Below the pieces are notes generated by a model. That model was not told the DNA's origin, ran no database searches, and saw only the letters and a list, made by a program, of their open reading frames with translations. A DNA stretch of 64,000 nucleotides from an uncultured Propionibacteriaceae bacterium (GTDB lineage Bacteria > Actinomycetota > Actinomycetes > Propionibacteriales > Propionibacteriaceae), in assembly GCA_938046585.1 (NCBI GenBank), contig CALIWR010000023.1:10946-74945 (forward strand). The letters are read 5' to 3'. The position numbers and the translations under genes were made by a program. The stretch's first letter is position 1. The number at the start of each line of letters is the position of its first letter. Positions 33,728 through 42,127 of this stretch are shown here, one piece after another.

Positions 33728-34207
33728 TCAGGCCCCCTGAATCGAATTTGCGGTCTGCTGATCGAGCTGGCGCAGCTTCTCGCCGGCCTGCTGCACCTGC
33801 GCCATCAGGGCTGCCACATCGGCATTGGGCTGCTGCTTGGCGGCATCCATCACGACCTTGATCGCCGAGGCCGTGGCAATGTACGCCGACTTCAGCGCCT
33901 TCACTGCGTTGGCTACGTTCCGATGGCCGGTCGCGATCGCGGTACACCCCTGGCCGAGGGCCTGGATACCGGTGACGTTGGACCGGCCTGCCATATAGGC
34001 CGCGAAGGCACTGGCGGCCTCGCCCTCGTTGTTGGTCTGGACATGCGACACAGCCTGGGAAAGGTCCGCATGCCAGCCGTTGCACTTGGAAGCGAGCTGT
34101 TCCCATTCGGTGGCAGCAGCGGTCAGTGCGTCCTCGTCGGTAGTCGGGAACTGGACTCCCATCATGCTCAGGGTCTCGGCCAGGCCGCCCGGAAGTGAGA
34201 TTCCCAT
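33728..34207 (-). CDS. WXG100-superfamily-like secreted helical protein
   Basis: Protein of 159 residues, almost entirely helical, resembling the N-terminal region of CpnT-like toxins and other WXG100-type proteins. The motif region is ALTAAATEWEQLASKCNGW, followed by a long helix AVSHVQTNNEGEAASAFAAY. There is no signal peptide. Its start overlaps the stop of the upstream gene (ATGA) and one base separates it from the hydrolase gene, so it probably forms the targeting partner of that hydrolase. Confidence 0.7.
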   Translation of the reverse strand: MGISLPGGLAETLSMMGVQFPTTDEDALTAAATEWEQLASKCNGWHADLSQAVSHVQTNNEGEAASAFAAYMAGRSNVTGIQALGQGCTAIATGHRNVANAVKALKSAYIATASAIKVVMDAAKQQPNADVAALMAQVQQAGEKLRQLDQQTANSIQGA

Positions 34208-34497
34208 CAGGCTGCTCCTGCCTTAGAACCGGCCCAGGCGTTGGCCTGCTCGGTGTTGCCGTACGCGGCCGCGGTCTGGGTCATCATCGTGGCGTCGCTC
34301 GACAGTCCCGAGGCCAACCCGGAGAAGATCTGGGTGATGGAGGGACTCAACTTGCCGAGCATCGCGCTGACAGCGCCATCGGTGCTGGTGGGGCCGCCGC
34401 CGCTGCTGGCCCCGGCCGGGGCAGCGCCGCCGACAGCGCCGGACGTCTCGGAGAAGGCAGCGGCCGCGCGCTGCCAACTACTGGGATCAAACCGCAT
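34207..34497 (-). CDS. EspC/ESX-1 substrate-like small protein
   Basis: Protein of 96 residues. Start at ATG 34497 (MRFDPSSWQRAAAAFSETSG) with AGGAGTG upstream. A W-containing first helix, a glycine/serine turn, then a second helix (SITQIFSGLASGLSSDATMM) give the helix-turn-helix hairpin of the EspC/WXG100 superfamily. It overlaps its neighbours on both sides. Presumed secreted partner of the next protein; the ESX machine itself is not in the window. Confidence 0.6.
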   Translation of the reverse strand: MRFDPSSWQRAAAAFSETSGAVGGAAPAGASSGGGPTSTDGAVSAMLGKLSPSITQIFSGLASGLSSDATMMTQTAAAYGNTEQANAWAGSKAGAA

Positions 34498-35164
34498 GAT
34501 CACTCCTGTTGAGGTGCATCTCGAGGGAACTGGTGGCATAAACCTGGCGTTCGTACAGGGCGGAGAACAGGCCGTCGGCACCGCCGCTCGCGGAGGCCTG
34601 GGCCTCCAGCCGCTCGGCAAGGTAGGTCCAGATGGCCTGGGTCACCGTCTCGCAGACAGCGGCTGCAAGGGTGGTGTCATCCACCCCGGCGAGCCACAGA
34701 TCGTTGAGGGAGAGTTGGGTGATCGCCCCGTTGTCCACGCGGACGGTGACGCCGCCGGATGGGGGGTCGACGATCACAGGCTGAGGCGGGGTGGCGGTGC
34801 CAGAGTCGACCGGGACACCGTTCTGTTCGAGCTCCTCGATCACGTCCGCGAGTTCGTCCAACGATCGGGCCAGCGCGGGGACCGGAGTGTCAGCGGCGAT
34901 CTCATGCAGGTCGCGGCTGAGCTGATCGGGGACGCTCGTATCAGACTGGACGGCCTCCACAAAAACCTTCGTGTACGCGGTGAGGGCGGCGTTGATCGCC
35001 TCGCGGAGCTCCCGCTCCAGTTCGGTGCCCTCGACAGTCCGGCGCCACTCGGGACGGATGTCCAAGCCAACCAACTCGGCACCCACTACTCGAGCCTCGA
35101 TGTTGCCGGTGTTGGAGGTGCCGCGACCTTCCATAGTGGCGGCCGCGTGCTGCTGCTGCGTCAT
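34487..35164 (-). CDS. YbaB/EbfC-like protein of the type VII cluster
   Basis: Protein of 225 residues; GAGAGG precedes ATG 35164. Residues about 20-75 (ARVVGAELVGLDIRPEWRRT and ELREAINAALTAY) have the YbaB beta-beta-helix pattern. A second, weaker copy lies at about 140-195 (VTVRVDNGAITQLSLNDLWL then TLAAAVCETVTQAI). YbaB-like proteins commonly accompany EspC-like ESX substrates in actinobacteria, as I recall; a chaperone role is a guess. First gene of the four-gene operon. Confidence 0.65.
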   Translation of the reverse strand: MTQQQHAAATMEGRGTSNTGNIEARVVGAELVGLDIRPEWRRTVEGTELERELREAINAALTAYTKVFVEAVQSDTSVPDQLSRDLHEIAADTPVPALARSLDELADVIEELEQNGVPVDSGTATPPQPVIVDPPSGGVTVRVDNGAITQLSLNDLWLAGVDDTTLAAAVCETVTQAIWTYLAERLEAQASASGGADGLFSALYERQVYATSSLEMHLNRSDHAV

Positions 35165-35298
35165 GCATGATCCTCTCGACGACACAGAACCTACGCGACT
35201 GTGGGTTCAGTCTGATGGCTGGAAGACCCCCAGGGCGGGGGATCTTCGGCTGTGGTCCTGCGAGCAGACCACCGTCGCAGCACCGGACGCCGGCCTGA

Positions 35299-35386
35299 TG
35301 GCGGAGGATACGAGATTCGAACTCGTGAGGGATTGCTCCCAACCCGCTTTCCAAGCGAGCGCCCTAGGCCTCTAGGCGAATCCTCC
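35299..35386 (-). tRNA. tRNA-Ser (GGA)
   Basis: Minus strand: acceptor GGAGGAT pairs with ATCCTCC, discriminator G and encoded CCA. The anticodon loop TTGGAAA gives GGA, reading UCC/UCU. A long variable arm (GTTGGGAGCAATCCC region) is typical of serine tRNA. T arm GAGTTCGAATCTC. 88 nucleotides with CCA. Confidence 0.96.
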
Positions 35387-35453
35387 GCCAGGGATGGTAC
35401 AGGTCGAGCCGCCGGTTCGGCCAATGCCGTCCGGACCGCTATCCTGGCTTCAC

Positions 35454-35542
35454 GGTCCCCCGCGCGGCGGTACCTAGCCGAACCCCCCCAGGGCGGAGAC
35501 GCAGCAAGGGTAGGAGAGCTCTTCCGGGTGCGCGGGGGACCC
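35454..35542 (+). ncRNA. ffs: SRP RNA, small (4.5S) type
   Basis: About 89 nucleotides closed by GGTCCCCCGC at the 5' end and GCGGGGGACC at the 3' end. The conserved Ffh-binding core reads GAACCCCCCAGGGCGGAGAC then GCAGCAAGGGTAGG. It lies upstream of dnaX, the usual actinobacterial position. Confidence 0.9.
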
Positions 35543-35984
35543 CGGCTTCTCGGGTGCCCGCAGCGGTACGGGCTGTTGCCTTGCGGATCTGTAGCCCTGG
35601 TTGGGCGAGTGAGATTCCTCTCATGCTGTGGTGGCGGTGGTGACCCCGGCCTCTACCTTTTTCACGAGCCCGGTTCGCCGGACTCACGGGGGGAAGAAGG
35701 GTGCCTGTCCCCGGGGTACGTCGTGACGCTGGGGACAGCCGAAGGTCTCGAGCGGGTCGCCTCGGCTTGTGCTGGAGAAGTTCAGCGCCAGCACTGGTGG
35801 GGTGGTCCTCGCGCGACGTCCTGACAGACAGGGGGTTGGGCCCAGCATGCTGGGCCTCGCTGGCCTCGAGCCGGCACGGGGACGGGGGTCGTCTTGGGTA
35901 TCGCGGATGGCGGTGCTCGAGACGGCCCCCGTTTCTCCTGTCCACCAGGCCCGGCTGTCAGAGCCACCGCATAGGGTGTGCTGC
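35543..35984. other. Gap between SRP RNA and dnaX
   Basis: About 440 bases. Contains small GC hairpins after the SRP RNA (CCCGGCTTCTCGGG at 35541-35554), and the dnaX -10 element at its end. I see no coding bias for a real protein on either strand. Confidence 0.4.
35972..35977 (+). promoter_or_regulatory. -10 box of dnaX, leaderless type
   Basis: TAGGGT ends seven bases before GTG 35985, which has no ribosome site. This spacing predicts an mRNA that begins at the start codon. Confidence 0.5.
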
Positions 35985-38663
35985 GTGGATGAGGACGACG
36001 CCCTGCTCGACTTCGAGCCTCAGCAGGGGCTGGACCTGTTCGGGAACCTGCCCGGTGACCCCGCTGAGCCCGAGCCGCAGAGCCCCCGACCTGCTCGAAA
36101 GTCGCCGCGCAGTCGCCGCACGGCCGATGCCGACGAGCCGGTCGAGGCCGATTCGGAACCATCGGGTACGTCTCCCGCCGCGAGCCGGCCTGCTACGAGG
36201 TCCCGCGGTCGCCGCAAGACCACCAGCGCCGATGCCGACCCGGATCGTACCGAGGCGGAATCATCCGCCGCTCCTGACTCGACCCCGGCTCCTGATAGCG
36301 ACCCGACCGCCGCCGATATCGGATCATTCGGCGACGTCGAAAACCCCGCCGCTTCGCAGCAGCCGGCTGCCGAGCAGCCGACCGAGCCGAAGACGCCTAC
36401 CGGACCAGCACAGGCCGATACGGCTGCAGATCTGCCCGCCGCGGCTTTGGCGCTGTACCGCCGCTACCGGCCGGACGTCTTCGCCGACGTGATCGGCCAG
36501 GAGCATGTGACTGAGCCACTGCAGCGGGCATTGGCGAACAATCGGGTCAACCATGCGTACCTCTTCTCCGGGCCTCGCGGCTGCGGCAAGACCACCTCGG
36601 CCCGGATCCTGGCCCGGGCCCTCAACTGCGCGGTCGGGCCGACCCCGCAGCCGTGCGGGCAGTGCCGGTCCTGTCGGGACCTGAGCCGCGGCGGGCCCGG
36701 TTCGATCGACGTGATCGAGATCGACGCCGCCAGCCATGGCGGGGTCGACGATGCCCGAGACCTGCGGGAGCGGGCCTTCTTCGCCCCGGTCCACTCGCGG
36801 TACAAGATCTACATCGTCGACGAGGCCCACATGGTCACTGCGGCCGGTTTCAATGCCTTGCTCAAGGTGGTCGAGGAACCGCCGCCCCACGTCAAGTTCA
36901 TCTTCGCCACCACCGAGCCGGAAAAGGTGATCGGGACCATCCGGTCGCGAACCCATCACTACCCATTCCGGCTGGTGCCGCCGAAGGTGCTGGGCGACTA
37001 CCTGGCCACCCTGTGCAAATCTGAGGGGGTCGCCGTCTCGGCGGCGGTGCTGCCGCTGGTGGTGCGAGCCGGAGCCGGTTCGGTTCGGGATTCACTGTCG
37101 GTGCTGGACCAGCTACTCGGCGGGGCTGGTCCGGACGGGGTCACGTACGAGCAGGCGATCGGGCTGCTCGGGTTCACCCCCGATGCGCTGCTCGACGAGA
37201 TCGTGGACGCCTTCGCGGCGGGAGACGGGGCCGGGGTCTTCGCCACCATCGACAAGGTGATCGAGGCCGGCCAGGACCCACGCCGCTTCGCTGAAGACCT
37301 GCTACGACGGCTACGGGACCTGGTGATCGTGGCAGCGGTTCCGGACGCGATGACCTCCGGCCTGGTCGAGGTAGCCGCCGACCAGGCAGACCGGCTGGCG
37401 GTCCAGGCCCAGGGCCTGGGCCCGGGTGAACTGACCCGGGCAGCCGAGGTGATCGCCCAAGGCCTAGTCGAGATGCGTGGTACCACCGCCCCGCGGCTGC
37501 ACCTTGAACTGATGTGTGCCCGGGTGCTGCTACCCGGTGCCGACCAGGATGGGCGGGGCCTGCATGCCCGTCTGGATCGGCTCGAGCGGCGCCTCGGGAT
37601 ACCGTCGGGTGACGGTACGGCGCCGGCGCTGGTCGCGGGCGTCGAAGACGGAGGCTCGCCCCCCGAACCGGATCCCCGGACCCGGCCGGACGCCCCAGCT
37701 CGTACCGCAGCCGAGGTTCCGGCAGATACGCCCGACACCTCCCGAGCGTCAGCCGGACCGGTCGAACGCCCGCCGGCCTGCGAAAGACCCGATTCCGCGC
37801 ATCCCAACCCAGATCGCACCCCTCGAGAGGGTGCAGAGGGCGTGCCTAGTCCGCGGACCACGCCTCGCCCGGTTGCCGGTCGTTCCGGTCAGGGCTCACA
37901 GCCGGCCCGGCCCGGTTGGGACGAGCCGCCGCCGGAAGAGGAATTTGAGCCACCGAGTGACCGGGACCGGGCGACCCTGACCCGGAGACCGGCACGGTCC
38001 GCCCCCGAGCCGCGGTCGGCGTCCCAGTCGGACCGGCAGCCGGCCCCGGATTCCGGCGTCCAACAGCCGGGGATGTCTGTGGCTGACATTCGCCGGCTCT
38101 GGCCGGATGTGCTGGCGGCGGTAATGCGGCGGCGGCGGGTGACCTGGATGCGACTCAAGGAACATGCCCAGGTGGCCGAGGTCCGTGATGGCTCGCTGGT
38201 CCTCGCCTTCAGCAACGATGCGATCCGGGAACAGTTCACCCGCGGCGGTCACGTGGACATCGTGCACGATGCCCTGGTCGACGTGATGGGAGCCGACCTG
38301 CGGATCGTGGCCGCGGCCGACGAATCAGCTCCTGCGCGTCGAGACGTCGCCCGGTCGGCGCCGGAACCGGCCCGTCCACCGACATCGCGACCCAGCCCGC
38401 AGCCGGATCCGCCCCCGGCCAGCCCTGAGGATCCGCGGCCCGAGCCCAGCCCGGCAGCGGCCGCAGACGCCGAACCGACGACGGCTGGGCATGCAGACCT
38501 GCTCGCCCGGGCCCGTCAGGAGTGGGCTCATGCCGGCTCTGAACCAGACGATGACGACAGCCTGGGGCAGATCGATCGAGACGACCCGGAGGTCGATGAG
38601 CAGGATGCGGAGGAATTGCTCCGTACCATGCTGCATGCAGAGGTCATCGAAGACGACCAGTGA
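35985..38663 (+). CDS. dnaX: DNA polymerase III subunit gamma/tau
   Basis: Clamp-loader ATPase of the replisome, 892 residues from GTG 35985. The AAA+ core starts near residue 155 with YRRYRPDVFADVIGQEHV; Walker A is GPRGCGKTT (about 195), a zinc-binding set CGQCRSC follows, Walker B is IYIVDEAHMV, and sensor 1 ATTEPEKVI. A long Pro/acidic-rich tau-type C-terminus ends with a folded domain (RRVTWMRLKEHAQVAEVRDG). The roughly 150-residue acidic, Pro/Ser-rich N-terminal extension is unusual, because the family normally begins at the YRRYRP motif. No start codon lies closer to it. Followed by ybaB and recR. Confidence 0.93.
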   Translation: MDEDDALLDFEPQQGLDLFGNLPGDPAEPEPQSPRPARKSPRSRRTADADEPVEADSEPSGTSPAASRPATRSRGRRKTTSADADPDRTEAESSAAPDSTPAPDSDPTAADIGSFGDVENPAASQQPAAEQPTEPKTPTGPAQADTAADLPAAALALYRRYRPDVFADVIGQEHVTEPLQRALANNRVNHAYLFSGPRGCGKTTSARILARALNCAVGPTPQPCGQCRSCRDLSRGGPGSIDVIEIDAASHGGVDDARDLRERAFFAPVHSRYKIYIVDEAHMVTAAGFNALLKVVEEPPPHVKFIFATTEPEKVIGTIRSRTHHYPFRLVPPKVLGDYLATLCKSEGVAVSAAVLPLVVRAGAGSVRDSLSVLDQLLGGAGPDGVTYEQAIGLLGFTPDALLDEIVDAFAAGDGAGVFATIDKVIEAGQDPRRFAEDLLRRLRDLVIVAAVPDAMTSGLVEVAADQADRLAVQAQGLGPGELTRAAEVIAQGLVEMRGTTAPRLHLELMCARVLLPGADQDGRGLHARLDRLERRLGIPSGDGTAPALVAGVEDGGSPPEPDPRTRPDAPARTAAEVPADTPDTSRASAGPVERPPACERPDSAHPNPDRTPREGAEGVPSPRTTPRPVAGRSGQGSQPARPGWDEPPPEEEFEPPSDRDRATLTRRPARSAPEPRSASQSDRQPAPDSGVQQPGMSVADIRRLWPDVLAAVMRRRRVTWMRLKEHAQVAEVRDGSLVLAFSNDAIREQFTRGGHVDIVHDALVDVMGADLRIVAAADESAPARRDVARSAPEPARPPTSRPSPQPDPPPASPEDPRPEPSPAAAADAEPTTAGHADLLARARQEWAHAGSEPDDDDSLGQIDRDDPEVDEQDAEELLRTMLHAEVIEDDQ

Positions 38664-38684
38664 CAGGGAGAGGGAGAGGGAGCC

Positions 38685-38987
38685 ATGGAGAATTTCAACA
38701 TCAACGACCTGATGGCCCAGGCGCAGGCGATGCAGAGCCAGCTCACCCAGGCGCAGGAGAAACTGGAGTCGACCGAGGCGACCGGGACTGCCGGCGGGGG
38801 CCTGGTGACGGCCACCGTCAAAGGCACCGGTGAGCTGGTGGGGTTGGTCATCAAGCCCGAGGCCTGCGACCCGGACGACACCGAGACCCTGGCCGACCTG
38901 GTGGTGGCCGCAGTCCGCGATGCCAGCGGCAAGGCCTCTGAGCTGCAACAGGCGTTCATGCCGCAAATGCCGAACCTCAGCCTGTGA
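38685..38987 (+). CDS. ybaB: YbaB/EbfC nucleoid-associated protein
   Basis: Small DNA-binding protein of 100 residues, dimeric in its family, placed between dnaX and recR as in most bacteria. N-terminal helix MENFNINDLMAQAQAMQSQL, then strands ATVKGTGELVGLVIKPEACD and helix TLADLVVAAVRDAS. Three tandem AGGGAG units precede the start and provide a strong ribosome site. Confidence 0.93.
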   Translation: MENFNINDLMAQAQAMQSQLTQAQEKLESTEATGTAGGGLVTATVKGTGELVGLVIKPEACDPDDTETLADLVVAAVRDASGKASELQQAFMPQMPNLSL

Positions 38988-39083
38988 CGCTGTGACGCTA
39001 CGGCGGGACGGTCATCCAGGCTGTCTCGCCGACTGCGCCAGCCGCTGGGGTGTGGCGGTGAACGACAACGAGGAGATGAGGGC

Positions 39084-39683
39084 GTGTACGAGGGCCCGGT
39101 CCAGGACTTGATCGACGAATTGGCGACCCTGCCCGGGATCGGGCCGAAGGGGGCGCAGCGGATCGCCTTCCACCTGTTGGACGCGCCCGAGCCGGACGTT
39201 ACCCGGCTGGCCGAGGCGCTGCTGCGCGCCAAGCAGGATGTGCGTTTCTGCAGCGTCTGCTTCAACATCTCCTCCGACGACCTGTGTCGGGTATGCCGCG
39301 ATCCGCGTCGTGACCAGACCTCGATCTGCGTAGTGGAGGAGTCGAAAGATGTGGTGGCGGTCGAACGGACCCGGGAGTTCCGCGGTACGTACCACGTGCT
39401 TGGCGGGTCGATCAGTCCGATCGACAACCGCGGCCCGGCGGACCTACGGATCAAGGAACTGTGCCAGCGACTCGCCGATGGCACGGTGACCGAGGTGATC
39501 ATCGCCACCGACCCGAATCTGGAGGGGGAAGCCACCGCCACCTACCTGTCGCGGTTGCTGATCCCGATGGGGGTCTCGGTGTCCCGCCTGGCCTCCGGCC
39601 TGCCGGTTGGCGGCGACCTGGAGTATGCCGACGAGATCACCCTAGGCCGGGCCTTCGAAGGCCGCCGCGCCGTCTCGGCGTAG
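39084..39683 (+). CDS. recR: Recombination protein RecR
   Basis: Part of the RecFOR recombination mediator, 199 residues, the usual length. N-terminal HhH region ELATLPGIGPKGAQRIAFHL, zinc finger FCSVCFNISSDDLCRVCRD (C-x2-C and C-x2-C), and TOPRIM domain with VVEESKDVVAVE and IIATDPNLEGEATATYL. GTG start with GAGGAGATGAGG upstream. Confidence 0.96.
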   Translation: MYEGPVQDLIDELATLPGIGPKGAQRIAFHLLDAPEPDVTRLAEALLRAKQDVRFCSVCFNISSDDLCRVCRDPRRDQTSICVVEESKDVVAVERTREFRGTYHVLGGSISPIDNRGPADLRIKELCQRLADGTVTEVIIATDPNLEGEATATYLSRLLIPMGVSVSRLASGLPVGGDLEYADEITLGRAFEGRRAVSA

Positions 39684-39774
39684 CTCGGGGTTCACAGCCT
39701 GATCACAGGCTCCTCATATCTGGCTGCTCAATACTCGTGCCCTGCCCAGGAAGGGCAGAGAAGGGGAGAATGAG

Positions 39775-40050
39775 ATGAGAGGTTCTCGAGGATGCCATGC
39801 GGCGTCCATGCTGGTGCCGAGCCTGATCACCCTGGTGGTGCTGGCCCTCTTCGTGCTGGCCGCGATCGTGATCATCCGGGCGCTACGACGCAACGGTGGT
39901 TTGGGTCTTGCTGGCCTGGTGCGGCCGGACCCGGTCCAGCACGCGCTGGTGATCCTGCATGAGCGTCTGGCCAAGGGCGAGATCGAGATCGATGATTTCT
40001 ACGCCCGGCTGTCGGCGTTGAAGGGCCACGACCCAACACCGCCACGCTGA
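39775..40050 (+). CDS. Small membrane protein with SHOCT domain
   Basis: Protein of 91 residues with AGAAGGGGAG before the ATG. One transmembrane helix (about LITLVVLALFVLAAIVIIRA) followed by a SHOCT-like end: LVILHERLAKGEIEIDDFYA then RLSAL. SHOCT segments are short oligomerisation motifs. The cytoplasmic tail holds it. Function unknown. Confidence 0.8.
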   Translation: MRGSRGCHAASMLVPSLITLVVLALFVLAAIVIIRALRRNGGLGLAGLVRPDPVQHALVILHERLAKGEIEIDDFYARLSALKGHDPTPPR

Positions 40051-40061
40051 CCGGTCACCAT

Positions 40062-40093
40062 ACTGCGCCCGTCCCGCCAGGGGCGGGCGCAGT
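40062..40093 (+). terminator. Terminator after SHOCT gene
   Basis: ACTGCGCCCG near 40062 pairs with GGGCGGGCGCAGT at 40081-40093, with one bulged T in the left arm. Confidence 0.7.
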
Positions 40094-40110
40094 GCTGTCC
40101 GCCTTCCTCC

Positions 40111-40320
40111 CGGCCGAGCACCGCACGACGACGGGCTGACTGGCCGAGCACCGCACGACGACGGGCTGACTGGCCGAGTACCGCACGACGACGGGCTGAC
40201 TGGCCGAGCACCGCACGACGACGGGCTGACTGGCCGAGTACCGCACAACGACGGGCTGACTGGCCGAGTACCGCACAACGACGGGCTGACCGGCCGAGTA
40301 CCGCACAACGACGGGCCGAT
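40111..40320. repeat. Seven tandem 30-bp repeats
   Basis: Seven directly abutting units of exactly 30 bases, each starting (T/C)GGCCGAG and ending CGGGCTGAC, with internal CACCGCACGACGACGGG. Units differ at only a few places (GCACC or GTACC; ACGACG or ACAACG), and the first and last units are slightly degenerate. It is not a CRISPR: there are no spacers. A multiple of three keeps all frames open, which creates spurious repeat ORFs. Confidence 0.9.
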
Positions 40321-40477
40321 GCTCTTGCGGCGGTCCCGGTCGTACCTGGGGGAGTGGGTGTGTCCGCAGTTGTGTCGCGCCTCACATGAGATCTGCCTTA
40401 GCAGTGTTGCCGCCAGGCTCGACAGGCTTCACACTCGGTACGGGTCTGCGGGGGGTATACGACGGGAGGGGACAGGC

Positions 40478-42100
40478 GTGTCGATCGGCAGCGCTGGTTC
40501 GATGTGGAAACGCAGCGACACAGACGGGGTGCCGACCTGGACGACTGGGTCCCCGCGGCCAGCCACCCGGGCGTCGGTGGTTTTCCGGGCCGGGGTCGCC
40601 GACGAGACCCCGGAGACCAGGGGCTGGCTGGCGGCCTCGCGGGACCTGGCGCTGGCCGCTCGGCCGCCGGAGGGGATCCGGGTCCGCGGGGTGGTCAAGG
40701 GGCTCCACACCACCTTCACCGTGACCGCGGTCAACGACCAGCTGGCGGCAGGGCTGGACTGGCTGCAGGGTCGGCTGACCCGCCCCGACCTTGACCTGCT
40801 GGACCGAGTACTCGCGGTACGGGCCGAGTCGGCCCAGCAGCCCTCGTTGTTCGGGCAGCTGTTACGTCGTGAGGTGGGCGCGCAGGGTTTCGGGATGACC
40901 GGTTTCCCCGAGCTGGGGCTGCAACGTTTCGACCCGAGCGCGTTGCGCTGGTTTCTGCAAGTGGCGTTCACCACCGGCAATATGGCGCTCTGCTACGACG
41001 GCGCCCCGCCGGACGCTGTCTCGATCTCGCTGCCCGCCGACGAGCGGTGGTCGCCTCCGGAGCGACTGTTGATGACCCGGCCACGGCCGGCGGTGACCGA
41101 GGTCACCGGGCAGGAAGTGGGGCTACTCAGCCCAGTGCCGGCTCGGGGCGTAGGGCAGGTCTTCGGACGGGTATTGGCGGCCCGGACCCTGCGGCGGATC
41201 CAGGTGCAACGGCCCGGGTATGAGCAGGTACGTTCCCAAACCACCCGGATCGACGTGGCGCGCGGCGCGATCATGGTGGCAGCGGTCACCGCCGACGCCC
41301 CCGCCGCTTTCCTCGTGGGGTCCTTAGAGGCGGCGCTGCGGGACGTGGTCGAAAGCGGAGCCCGGCCCCAAGAGCTGATCGACATCGTTATGGAGACCCA
41401 TCGGATGGTCACCGACCCGAATCAGCACTTCGCGATCCTGTGTCGCTCCGCGCTGGACGATCTGCTCGGGCTACGGGCGATGGCCCCGGCCGACCTGCTC
41501 GACGAGGTAAAACAGGTCACGGCGATCGACGTCGCCGAGTTGGCGGCCACCGTCCGTGACCGGCACCTGATCGGGATCCCGCACGCAGCGGCGCTGGAGA
41601 ACCCGTTCGGTTTCCCGCAGGACCAGCCCGAGTACGCACGCGCCCGCCACGACGGTCAGGGGGCGCACCCGTCAATCTGCGCCGACCATCCCGGCGCGGC
41701 GATCTACCTGATGCCGAGGATGCTGCACCTGCGACTCAACGAGGAACAGGGGATCGACATCCCGACCGGCAATGTGGTCCAGCTGTTGGCCTATCCGGAT
41801 GGCGGCCGGGTAGTGGTGACTTCCGACGGCTTCGGACATCCGATCGAACCGACCCTGTACCAGGGGGGCGAGGAACTGGTCCGCGCGATCGACTCGATGG
41901 TCCCGGCCGACCTGCGGTTCGTCCTGCCTAGCCGCGACCACGTCCCGCAGCCGGTGGCCGCGGCCAAGGACCCGGCCTGGAAGTCGGTGATCGCCAGGGT
42001 CCTGCCCTGGCAGTCGAGCCCGGCGGTCTCGGCCGAGATAGTGGCCGAACGGGTCCGCCAACGCGGTCACGACGAACCAGTCGCGCAGCGCGCCCGGTGA
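40478..42100 (+). CDS. M16-like (insulinase fold) protein lacking the zinc motif
   Basis: Protein of 540 residues; GGGAGGGG lies before GTG 40478. The N-terminal part ASVVFRAGVADETPETRGWL has the look of an M16 metallopeptidase N-domain, but the HxxEH zinc site that should follow is absent (AASRDLALAARPP). Two M16-type repeats can be guessed (TTRIDVARGAIMVAAVTADA and AALRDVVESGARPQELIDIV). The C-terminal third is unrecognised. Probably an inactive, structural homologue. Assignment is tentative. Confidence 0.5.
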   Translation: MSIGSAGSMWKRSDTDGVPTWTTGSPRPATRASVVFRAGVADETPETRGWLAASRDLALAARPPEGIRVRGVVKGLHTTFTVTAVNDQLAAGLDWLQGRLTRPDLDLLDRVLAVRAESAQQPSLFGQLLRREVGAQGFGMTGFPELGLQRFDPSALRWFLQVAFTTGNMALCYDGAPPDAVSISLPADERWSPPERLLMTRPRPAVTEVTGQEVGLLSPVPARGVGQVFGRVLAARTLRRIQVQRPGYEQVRSQTTRIDVARGAIMVAAVTADAPAAFLVGSLEAALRDVVESGARPQELIDIVMETHRMVTDPNQHFAILCRSALDDLLGLRAMAPADLLDEVKQVTAIDVAELAATVRDRHLIGIPHAAALENPFGFPQDQPEYARARHDGQGAHPSICADHPGAAIYLMPRMLHLRLNEEQGIDIPTGNVVQLLAYPDGGRVVVTSDGFGHPIEPTLYQGGEELVRAIDSMVPADLRFVLPSRDHVPQPVAAAKDPAWKSVIARVLPWQSSPAVSAEIVAERVRQRGHDEPVAQRAR

Positions 42101-42115
42101 CCCGCGTCTGCATGA

Positions 42116-42121
42116 TACGAT
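42116..42121 (+). promoter_or_regulatory. -10 box for the ileS T-box transcript
   Basis: TACGAT, about ten bases before the start of the T-box leader. No recognisable -35. Confidence 0.4.
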
Positions 42122-42127
42122 CAGCCC

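Noticed and set aside
35439..35945. Minus-strand ORF over the SRP RNA and dnaX leader
   Set aside because: Overlaps a structured RNA gene and has Arg/Pro-rich shadow composition.
40055..40306. Minus-strand ORF with a ten-residue repeat (SQPVVVRYSA)
   Set aside because: It is only the translation of the 30-bp tandem repeats; 30 is a multiple of three, so any frame stays open.
40111..40320. CRISPR array
   Set aside because: Units abut directly with no spacers and vary slightly; no cas genes nearby.
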